From: LW23 sp041287705
Lineage (GTDB): Bacteria; Verrucomicrobiota; Verrucomicrobiia; Methylacidiphilales; UBA1321
Length of the DNA: 5,917 nt
Assembly (NCBI GenBank): GCA_041287705.1
Contig: JBGGNE010000109.1
Location: 1 to 5,917, forward strand
Reading direction: 5' to 3'
Below are positions 1-5,750 of this stretch, piece after piece. A program made the translations under genes and the position numbers. Numbering within the stretch: the first letter of the stretch is position 1; each line of letters begins with the position of its first letter. The notes beneath the pieces are model-generated. The model did not search any database and had not been told where the DNA came from. It was given only the letters and a program-made list of their open reading frames with translations.

Positions 1-332
1 TTATACTGGCCGCTTTTGGGTTCGTGCAGCGTTGGGCTTTCGGTCGATTATTATTCTAATAAACTCCCTCAATCCCGCCTCGCCCGCTTCCCAAAATCGG
101 CGCAGTATAAAGGCTAAATAACAACTACGATTGGTCTAACTTCCACACGCTTTGAAATGGGCGAGGGTAATAATCACGAAAGGCACGAAAAGCAGTCAAA
201 AAGCACGAAAAAGGGGAGGATTTTGAAGTGAAGACCTGAATGCGTAACGCGTAGGTGCCAGGAAATCCCCTCCCGCCTTGTCGCCGCGGTGCTGGACGGA
301 GGGGGCGGTATTCAGTATGCTGCGCGGCATTC
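1..332. other. Noncoding leader region upstream of the exporter gene
   Basis: No convincing gene is visible on either strand in these 332 bases. They are clearly more AT-rich than the neighbouring genes up to about base 240. An AT-rich perfect small palindrome (ttatta-ttc-taataa, 48-62) and a short inverted pair (ttatactg 1-8, cagtataa 103-110) are present, both too small to interpret. The cacgaaa repeat at 175-210 is followed by a purine run (aaaaaggggagga). No NHLP-like precursor peptide, adaptor or modification enzyme can be read here. I could not identify a well-spaced -35/-10 pair for the downstream gene, so its promoter may lie further upstream or be non-canonical. Confidence 0.6.
175..210. 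repeat. Three direct copies of cacgaaa
   Basis: The word cacgaaa occurs at 175-181, 184-190 and 204-210, separated by 2 and 13 bases, in the sequence context aatcacgaaaggcacgaaaa. The copies are exact. I recall similar cacgaaaggcacgaaa strings between genes in Planctomycetes and Verrucomicrobia genomes; that is memory, not a search. The run lies 120 bases before the exporter start. It could be a degenerate intergenic repeat or a regulator site; the sequence does not decide. Confidence 0.5.
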
Positions 333-2567
333 ATGACCTCCACCATCACGCGACGCGCCGAGCCCGTGCCGGACGAATTTCCCCAGTCGCCGCGTCGGGT
401 GCCGGTGGTGTTGCAGATGGAGGCCGTGGAGTGCGGGGCGGCTTGTCTGGGCATGATTCTGGGCTTCCATGGCAAGTATCTGCCGCTGGAGGAACTGCGG
501 ACGGCGTGCGGCGTTTCGCGTGACGGAAGCAAAGCCGCTAATATCCTGCGCGCGGCACGCGGCTATGGAATGAAGGCGCAGGGCGAGAGGATCGGCGCCG
601 GGCATCTGAACCGCGCCGTTCTGCCGGCCATTATCTTCTGGCAAAACCGCCACTTTATGGTGCTGGAGGGCGCCTCGCGTGGTCGTCTTCTCCTGACAGA
701 TCCCGCGTCCGGCCAGCGCGTCCTTACTCCGGGTGAGCTGGCGGATGGGTTCTCGGGCATTTTGCTGACGTTTGAGACGACCGACGAGTTTGTGAAGTCG
801 GGGCAGTTGCCGAGTATCTGGAAGTCCTGCTGGGAGCTGCTGCGCGGTTCGGAAGGCGCGCTGATGTATCTGGTGATGACGAGCTGCATGTTGGTGTTGC
901 CGGCGATCGTGTTGCCTGCGTTTATTCGTATCTTTATCGATAAAGTGCTGGATGCGCAGTTCTTTGACTGGCTGTCGCGCCTGCTGGTGGCCATGGTTAT
1001 CATGGGTCTGCTGCGCGCCTTTATCATGTGGCTGCACGAGTATTGCATCAACTCCCTGCGCCACAAGCTGGCGCTGGTGGGCGCCACGCGTTTTGTGTGG
1101 CACGTGCTGCGGCTGCCCATGGATTTCTTTGCGGCGCGTTTTCGTGGGGATCTGGCCGCGCGCGTGTTGCTGAATGACAGGATCGCCGACACTCTCGCCA
1201 TCAAGCTGGCCGGCCGTATGAACGATGTGATCGCCGTGGTGGTGCTTACGATCGTGATGTTTACCTATGATGTCGTGCTGACGCTCATCGGGCTTGGCTT
1301 CATCGCGCTGTCATACGGGCTGATGTACTGGGGGCATTCTTTTCTGGATCCGGAAGAGCGCCGTCTGCATCAGGCACAGTCGCGAGTGCTGGGTACTCTG
1401 ACGAACGGTCTTGCCTCGATCAGTACTGTCAAGGCCAGCGGTCAGGAGTCGTTTTTCTACGATCTCTACTCCGGCCACCGCGCGCGCGAGGTGAACCTGC
1501 AGCAGCGCGTGGATCTGTATCGCGAGTTGCTGGCCATTGTGCCGGGCCTTATCAGTTTTGTCTCGCAAAGCAGCATCCTGATCGTTGGCGGTCACCGCTA
1601 TCTGCACAGCGAGATCTCGCTGGGCATGCTGGTGGCGCAGATTTTTCTGGTCAATACCATCATGCGGCCCGTCCATCGCCTGATGGAGTCTGCCGGTCTG
1701 CTGGGCACGCTGAAGACCCACGTGCAGCGCATTAACGACGTGATGGGCCACCGGCTGGACAGCCAGATACAGGCGACCAGCAGGGGCATGCCCGGCAGCG
1801 TGGTGAATCCGGCGGAAGACCTCTTCATGATGACCAGTGCGCCGCGCATCATTCAGGGGCGCGTGGAGTTCCGCAACGTCACCTTTGGTTACTCGCGCCT
1901 GGAGCCCCCCATGCTGCAGGACCTCTCCTTTATTGTGGAACCCGGCCAGCGCGTGGCCTTTGTTGGTCCGTCCGGCTGCGGCAAATCCACGATCGCCAAG
2001 CTGATTACCGGCCTGTATGAGCCGTGGTCCGGCGAGATTCTGATCGATGGCTACCCCCGCACTTCTTACGCGCGCGATTATCTCTCCGGGGCCGTGGCGG
2101 CGGTGGATCAGTCTCCTGTATTCATGGCCGGCACTGTTCGCGAGAATCTCACGCTGTGGGATTCCACCGTGCCGCACGTGGATATTGTGCGCGCGTGCAA
2201 AGACGCGGTGATCCACGATGCGCTGTCGGTTCGGGAAGAAGGCTACGATGGCCGCATGGAGGAAAACGGCAGTAACTTCAGCGGAGGCGAACGGCAGCGC
2301 ATGGAAATCGCGCGGGCACTCATCCGCTGGCCGCGCATTCTGGTGTTGGATGAAGCGACCAGCGCCGTGGATGCTCTGGTGGAAATCGAGATTGACGACC
2401 GGATTCGCATGCGCGGCTGCACCTGCCTTATCATTGCGCACCGCATCTCCACGATCCGCGACGCGGACGAAATTCTGGTGTTCAAGCAGGGAAAGATCAT
2501 CCAGCGCGGCCGCCATGACGAGCTGAAGGATGAGCCCGGCTTTTACGCGGAAATTCTGGATGAATGA
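333..2567 (+). CDS. NHLM-type bacteriocin exporter: C39 peptidase / membrane / ABC ATPase
   Basis: This is an inner-membrane peptide exporter that removes a leader peptide and drives export with ATP. Counting from Met at 333 (744 aa), the C39 peptidase covers about 22-150, with catalytic Cys34 in VECGAAC, His107 in NRHFMVLEG and Asp123 in LTDPASG. All three catalytic positions are present, so the protease is probably active. Six membrane segments lie near 178-200, 213-233, 296-314, 315-333, 397-418 and 425-443. The ATPase has Walker A GPSGCGKST (545-553), Q-loop Gln593, signature FSGGERQ (649-655), Walker B ILVLDE (669-674) and switch His703. Stretches such as EELRTACGVSRDGSKA and GLYEPWSGEI match my memory of the peptidase-bearing NHLM transporter (TIGR03796 style). 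A further upstream in-frame GTG at 255 adds 26 residues unlike the family, so I chose ATG 333, where homology starts soon after. No substrate peptide or partner transporter is in the window. Length and domains are complete. Confidence 0.93.
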   Translation: MTSTITRRAEPVPDEFPQSPRRVPVVLQMEAVECGAACLGMILGFHGKYLPLEELRTACGVSRDGSKAANILRAARGYGMKAQGERIGAGHLNRAVLPAIIFWQNRHFMVLEGASRGRLLLTDPASGQRVLTPGELADGFSGILLTFETTDEFVKSGQLPSIWKSCWELLRGSEGALMYLVMTSCMLVLPAIVLPAFIRIFIDKVLDAQFFDWLSRLLVAMVIMGLLRAFIMWLHEYCINSLRHKLALVGATRFVWHVLRLPMDFFAARFRGDLAARVLLNDRIADTLAIKLAGRMNDVIAVVVLTIVMFTYDVVLTLIGLGFIALSYGLMYWGHSFLDPEERRLHQAQSRVLGTLTNGLASISTVKASGQESFFYDLYSGHRAREVNLQQRVDLYRELLAIVPGLISFVSQSSILIVGGHRYLHSEISLGMLVAQIFLVNTIMRPVHRLMESAGLLGTLKTHVQRINDVMGHRLDSQIQATSRGMPGSVVNPAEDLFMMTSAPRIIQGRVEFRNVTFGYSRLEPPMLQDLSFIVEPGQRVAFVGPSGCGKSTIAKLITGLYEPWSGEILIDGYPRTSYARDYLSGAVAAVDQSPVFMAGTVRENLTLWDSTVPHVDIVRACKDAVIHDALSVREEGYDGRMEENGSNFSGGERQRMEIARALIRWPRILVLDEATSAVDALVEIEIDDRIRMRGCTCLIIAHRISTIRDADEILVFKQGKIIQRGRHDELKDEPGFYAEILDE

Positions 2568-2592
2568 CGAATGACGCTTATGAAATCGATGG

Positions 2593-2625
2593 TGGCAAGA
2601 TGTGACTTCAGTCCGCATCTTGCCA
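2593..2625. terminator. Hairpin between convergent genes, possible bidirectional terminator
   Basis: The arm tggcaagatg (2593-2602) pairs perfectly with catcttgcca (2616-2625), giving a 10-bp stem and a 13-base loop. It lies 26 bases after the exporter stop and 35 bases after the deacetylase stop in the opposite direction, the expected place for a shared terminator. Neither side has a strong U-run: the + side continues agatcgg and the - side continues ccatcgattt. It is therefore not a textbook intrinsic terminator, though the stem position is suggestive. Confidence 0.45.
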
Positions 2626-2659
2626 GATCGGAAAACGTAAGTCTGCGAAGCGGCTTGAT

Positions 2660-3325
2660 TTACACGAACAGATCCGGCAGATCCGCCCAGCGGGTCTGGG
2701 GATCGGCGGAGAGGCGTTCGATCTGGCGGTCGAAGGTTTGCCATTGCTCTTCGGTAATGAGCTCATAGCTGTGGCCCCAGAAGTAGAAGACTTCGTCGCC
2801 GTCCTTGTCCATGTCTTTGACGCGCTGGAATTTATCCCAGAAATCGGCGGCCAGGAAGTGGGTGTTGGCGTGGAAGGCCATGGGGTTCTCGCAGGGGAAC
2901 ACCTTTTCGACGTTCTTTGTCGTGCGGGCGTAGACATGCCCGGCTTGGCGGATGGCGTTTTCCACAGCGTCGTTGTAGTCGCCGAACGGATAGGCGAAAC
3001 CTTTGATCGCGTAGCCGAAAACCTGCTCCAGCTGGTCGCGGCCCTCGATGATGTTCTTTACGGCGTCCTCCAGAGGGATGCGGGAGAGGTGCGGGTGGGT
3101 GGTGGTGTGGTTGGCGACGAGAAAGCCCTCGTACACATCCTTGAGTTCACCCTTGGCGAGCTTGTAGACCATTTTGGTTTCCTTGAACTTCCATTTGCCC
3201 ACGCGCTCGTTCTCGTGAAGGCCATAGTTGAGGTTGAAGGATGCTTTGGCGCCGTGTTTGCGCAGAATTTCAATGACGCGGATGTCGTCCAGTACTCCGT
3301 CGTCCCAGCATTGTACAAGTCTCAT
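2660..3325 (-). CDS. NodB-like polysaccharide deacetylase family protein
   Basis: This is a 221-residue single-domain carbohydrate esterase-4-like protein, expected to remove N- or O-acetyl groups from a glycan with a bound metal. Visible NodB motifs are WDDG (7-10; Asp8 and Asp9 as catalytic base and metal ligand candidates), HTTTH (73-77; the two metal-binding His) and AYPFGDYN (111-118, the substrate-groove motif). A late WGHSYE (183-188) carries His185, a candidate for the catalytic His. There is no signal peptide or membrane helix, so it looks cytoplasmic unless exported otherwise. The start at MRLVQCWDDG places motif 1 at the extreme N-terminus, as in short members of this family. An upstream extension of the frame runs through the phosphatase gene and is not coding-like. 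No good Shine-Dalgarno precedes the ATG. It is the last gene of the three-gene - strand block, 40 bases after the phosphatase stop. The substrate is unknown. Residues 171-176 (DMDKDG) resemble a calcium-loop core. Confidence 0.88.
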   Translation of the reverse strand: MRLVQCWDDGVLDDIRVIEILRKHGAKASFNLNYGLHENERVGKWKFKETKMVYKLAKGELKDVYEGFLVANHTTTHPHLSRIPLEDAVKNIIEGRDQLEQVFGYAIKGFAYPFGDYNDAVENAIRQAGHVYARTTKNVEKVFPCENPMAFHANTHFLAADFWDKFQRVKDMDKDGDEVFYFWGHSYELITEEQWQTFDRQIERLSADPQTRWADLPDLFV

Positions 3326-3365
3326 GGTAAGATTATGGGGCTGTCGTCGTGTTGATTGGTGATCG

Positions 3366-4088
3366 TCAGGCTGGCAGGGCCGGATTTGATGCAAAGTCTT
3401 CCAGGACGCTGTGCTGGCTGCGGCTGAGTTTGACGCCGGGGCGCAGGGCGATGACTTGACGCAGGGCTTCCTCCAGGCGCAGCGAGGGGTTGCGGCGCAG
3501 CATCCAGGCCAGCGCGTAGGTGGCGCTGCGTCCATGGCCGGCGGCACAGTGGATGTAGATATGGTCATGCCCGCCCGCGCAGCTTTCGCTCAGCAGGGCG
3601 AGGCCGGTCTGCAGCTCTGCCAGGGTAGGCGCGGTGGCGTCGAGGAGGGGAATGTTGTGGTAGCGGGCAGCACGGCGAAGGAAGGGGACTTCGCTGAACT
3701 CTGAAGTCAGATCAAGCACGCAGGTGATGTTGAGCTTATCGATAGCGCTCTTGTCCGAAGAACGCAACCGGCAGCCCAGGAAGAGACCTGGCGCAATCTG
3801 ATGCCACGGTGCTTCAGCGCTCTGCAGGCGGTATATGGCGAGCGACAGGTGATTGAGCTGGTAGTAGCTGAGATAAACGAGGTAGCTCCATACAGGAACT
3901 GAGCCGTCTTTCCTTTTGCCGAACAAATCTGGCCGGTGCAGCAGATAAGCCAGACTGACAAGCGCGAGGGTGATTCCGAAATACAGCCACGCCACCATGG
4001 TCACCACATGGTCGGACATGATCGCGAGCCCGAAGACCGCCAGCGACATGATACCGAACGCGGCGCCGTACTTTAGTCTGTCCCGCAT
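3366..4088 (-). CDS. Membrane-anchored dual-specificity (tyrosine-type) phosphatase
   Basis: This is a 240-residue protein with two predicted membrane helices (about 8-24 and 29-49) followed by a cysteine phosphatase domain (about 95-235). The signature HCAAGHGRS (180-188) fits HCxxGxxRS, with nucleophile Cys181 and phosphate-binding Arg187. Asp150 in PLLDATAP is the likely general acid, and DLTSE (126-130) and the RPGVKLSRSQ segment (216-225) also fit the family. Basic residues before helix 1 (RDRLK) and after helix 2 (HRPDLFGKRK) suggest both ends are cytoplasmic, so the catalytic domain should face the cytosol. The substrate could be a phosphoprotein, phosphoinositide-like lipid or other phosphate ester; the sequence does not say. 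The ATG at 4088 gives a complete first helix. A downstream Met14 would cut into it. No clear Shine-Dalgarno is present. It lies 81 bases after the hydrolase and 40 bases before the deacetylase, in the same direction. Confidence 0.9.
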   Translation of the reverse strand: MRDRLKYGAAFGIMSLAVFGLAIMSDHVVTMVAWLYFGITLALVSLAYLLHRPDLFGKRKDGSVPVWSYLVYLSYYQLNHLSLAIYRLQSAEAPWHQIAPGLFLGCRLRSSDKSAIDKLNITCVLDLTSEFSEVPFLRRAARYHNIPLLDATAPTLAELQTGLALLSESCAGGHDHIYIHCAAGHGRSATYALAWMLRRNPSLRLEEALRQVIALRPGVKLSRSQHSVLEDFASNPALPA

Positions 4089-4142
4089 AGAGTGAAGGGA
4101 GAAGGGAGCGATGATGCTGTGGCGGGCAGGGCAAGATCAGGG

Positions 4143-4157
4143 CGGCGCAGAGCGCCG
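4143..4157. other. Small GC hairpin between hydrolase and phosphatase genes
   Basis: The arms cggcgc (4143-4148) and gcgccg (4152-4157) pair perfectly around a three-base loop, 13 bases past the hydrolase stop codon in the - strand transcript. No U-run follows (ccctgatcttg on the - strand), so it is unlikely to end transcription. It could stabilise the hydrolase mRNA end or be chance in GC-rich DNA. Confidence 0.25.
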
Positions 4158-4169
4158 GGCTGGCGAGGC

Positions 4170-5369
4170 TTACTTTTTGAAGAGCAGGCGGAGGAAGGTG
4201 GGATCGGCAAACTTGCCGGAGCCCATGCGGACGATGATGAGGTTACGGCTGGGTACGATGTACAGGCGCTGGCCGCCGGAGCCCAGCGAGACGAAGAGAT
4301 CGGCGGGCGCGACGCGGGACAGACAGCCGTTGCCCCAGTGCTGCTCTTCGATATCCAGATCCAGAATATCTTCCACGTTTAATTCGCGGGCGGAGGCGCT
4401 TGTATTGCGGTTAACCCAGAGGCCCAGGCCGAAGTGCGGGTTCGGCGTGCTGGTCTGAAGCATCTGCTGAAAGACGCCGCGGGAAACCACATAGCGGGCA
4501 CGCGGGGGATAATAACCCTGGTTCAAGAGCAGCTTGCCGACATTGGCCCACTGCTGGGCAGTGAATTTGAAGCCGGAGGCGAGCAAAGGCTGGCCCGCTT
4601 TATCGGGGCGATCATTAGTGACGGGGAGGCCGAGAGGCGCGGCGATCTTGCTGCGCATGTAATCCCAGGGCGTGCTGAAGCGGCTGCGAAGTTTGCGCCG
4701 CATGATCTCATAGATGACGGCGAGATGCGCCGGGCCGTAGGCGAAGCGTTCGCCGGGTTTGCCAATGAATTTCAGCTCCATCGTACTCTTGAAGCGGTCA
4801 TCCAGAGTAATGCGGTGGATGTGACCGGCAACGGGCAGGCCGCTGGTGAAATTAAGAAGCTGGCGAATCGTGATCTGGGATTTATCCGGATCATCCTTCC
4901 ACTCGGAGATCGTATTACTGGCGGGCTCGTCCAGCGTCAGCATGCGATCGTCGGCCATGGCAAGCACCGCCATCACCCAGACCGCTTTGGTGCCGCTGAG
5001 AATCCCGTGACGCGCATCGGCACCCAGTCCGTCGGTATACTCCTCTTTAATAACGCGGCCGTTCTGGATGACCAGAAACGCTTTGCCCTTTTGCTCGCGC
5101 GCATAGGCGGCGGCGGCATTGATATTGCCGGATGGAATTTCCGGCGAATTAGGCAGCGACTGAGGCTGCGCCGAACGGCTCTGGGCGCGGGCGGTGGCTG
5201 GAGTCATCAGCGGAGCTGCCACGCCCAACAACAGCGTGAACGCTACGAGAAGAGTGAAAGGGAGCCGGCGGGGGGCGGTCAGAATGGCGGGGGCAAATCG
5301 AGTTGCGGCAAGGGAAGGAGAATTGCCGCCCGGGAGGATCCGCGCCGTGGTTCTGGTTGTGGATAGCAT
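4170..5369 (-). CDS. Secreted serine hydrolase, beta-lactamase/PBP-like fold (PF00144 type)
   Basis: This is a 399-residue protein of the family that includes class C beta-lactamases, DD-peptidases and esterases. The N-terminus has a long arginine-containing region with PRR (33-35), a hydrophobic core TLLVAFTLLLGVAAPL (39-54) and an AxA-type cleavage site after TARA (59-62), so export across the inner membrane is likely. The nucleophile motif is SGTK (Ser125, Lys128). The second motif is YGP (211-213), where many relatives have YxN or YxS. The third is GSGG (363-366) in place of KTG, followed by the usual strand IVPSRNLIIVRMG. Catalysis is plausible; peptidase, esterase or amidase cannot be told apart. 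An open frame continues upstream to 5564, but that extension reads through the polypyrimidine repeat at 5473-5504 and a candidate promoter, so I chose ATG 5369. It has no Shine-Dalgarno. It heads the three-gene - strand block. Confidence 0.88.
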   Translation of the reverse strand: MLSTTRTTARILPGGNSPSLAATRFAPAILTAPRRLPFTLLVAFTLLLGVAAPLMTPATARAQSRSAQPQSLPNSPEIPSGNINAAAAYAREQKGKAFLVIQNGRVIKEEYTDGLGADARHGILSGTKAVWVMAVLAMADDRMLTLDEPASNTISEWKDDPDKSQITIRQLLNFTSGLPVAGHIHRITLDDRFKSTMELKFIGKPGERFAYGPAHLAVIYEIMRRKLRSRFSTPWDYMRSKIAAPLGLPVTNDRPDKAGQPLLASGFKFTAQQWANVGKLLLNQGYYPPRARYVVSRGVFQQMLQTSTPNPHFGLGLWVNRNTSASARELNVEDILDLDIEEQHWGNGCLSRVAPADLFVSLGSGGQRLYIVPSRNLIIVRMGSGKFADPTFLRLLFKK

Positions 5370-5377
5370 GCGGTTGT

Positions 5378-5407
5378 ATAATGAAGCGCGTTGCCCAGAA
5401 GAGTCAA
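5378..5407 (-). promoter_or_regulatory. Candidate sigma70-type promoter for the hydrolase operon
   Basis: On the - strand, TTGACT (5407-5402, five of six to TTGACA) is followed after 18 bases by CATTAT (5383-5378, four of six to TATAAT). The -10 box ends only 8 bases before the ATG at 5369, so transcription would begin within a few bases of the start codon and the mRNA would be leaderless or nearly so. That agrees with the lack of a Shine-Dalgarno there. The match is by eye and short boxes can arise by chance. Confidence 0.4.
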
Positions 5408-5472
5408 GCGCCGCGCTGATTCCGTCCGGAGGTGGTGTCCTGGAGTCTTTGTGGTTAATCAAGTATGATCTG

Positions 5473-5643
5473 CTTCCTCCGTTTCCTGCTTTCCTCTTCT
5501 TCCTAATTAAATAAAAGCGTGATGGAGATGCAAAAGATGTCACAGTTACATCCTCTTTCTCCAATAAGTGTGTTTATACCAACTTACTCCCCGAAATGGT
5601 CTTATTTATAGAGGAAAAAGAGGAAGGCGGGAAACGGAGGAAG
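5473..5643. repeat. Long inverted repeat with purine/pyrimidine arms (palindrome 1)
   Basis: The 32-base arm at 5473-5504 and the arm at 5612-5643 are reverse complements at 29 of 32 positions, with a 107-base spacer. One arm is wholly pyrimidine except for two G residues and the other is nearly all purine. All three differences are transitions. In a + strand RNA two of them would still pair as G-U, while on the - strand only one would. A chance match of this length is very unlikely, though the low-complexity composition inflates it. No transposase or obvious target duplication is visible. Confidence 0.75.
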
Positions 5644-5662
5644 GGGAATATTCTTAGAAAGC

Positions 5663-5686
5663 CTGCTTTCCTGTCTCTTCCCCTCC
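5663..5686. repeat. Further pyrimidine tract related to the flanking palindromes
   Basis: This tract (ctgctttcctgtctcttccc, then ctcc) lies between the two palindromes. Its reverse complement reads ggaggggaagagacaggaaa and then gcag, which shares ggagggga and gaga with the purine tract at 5792-5803 and the aggaaagcagg core with the arm at 5473-5504. The 11-base word ctttcctgtct (5666-5676) is repeated exactly at 5825-5835. It looks like a degenerate or partial copy of the same repeat. Confidence 0.5.
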
Positions 5687-5750
5687 GACGTTGCGAACGT
5701 CCGCTCTCCCCCCCCTTAACGCGCTTTAGATGAGGATTTTTTCACCACCA

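Noticed and set aside
33..39. Tat signal in the hydrolase N-terminus (residues 33-39, based on PRR)
   Set aside because: The residues around the arginine pair (PRRLPF) do not fit S/T-R-R-x-F-L-K, so a Sec-type signal is the simpler reading. The numbers here are residue positions; the DNA is about 5255-5273.
48..62. AT-rich perfect palindrome ttatta-ttc-taataa as an operator
   Set aside because: It is short, AT-rich and nearly 270 bases before the exporter start with no promoter elements around it; chance is likely.
317..523. Out-of-frame ATG at 317 with a better placed purine-rich ribosome site than ATG 333, opening a 68-residue frame
   Set aside because: The product (MLRGIHDLHHH start, then Gly/Ala/Arg-rich) looks like a frame-shifted reading of the exporter peptidase domain and has no leader-peptide features.
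1311..2744. Long 477-codon open frame on the - strand opposite the exporter
   Set aside because: It lies antisense to a gene with complete, ordered C39 and ABC motifs. Its translation is rich in His, Gln, Arg and Ala with no recognisable domain, as expected of a GC-rich shadow.
2738..3355. 205-codon open frame on the + strand opposite the deacetylase
   Set aside because: The translation is Val/Gly-rich with no motif, while the - strand encodes clear NodB motifs.
4434..5366. 310-codon open frame on the + strand opposite the serine hydrolase
   Set aside because: The - strand frame carries a signal peptide and SGTK/GSGG motifs. The + frame shows no domain and turns into low-complexity Gly/Arg near its end.
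5370..5564. Upstream extension of the hydrolase frame by 65 residues
   Set aside because: It reads through the polypyrimidine repeat arm at 5473-5504 and the candidate promoter, and would put a long charged stretch before an otherwise normal signal peptide.
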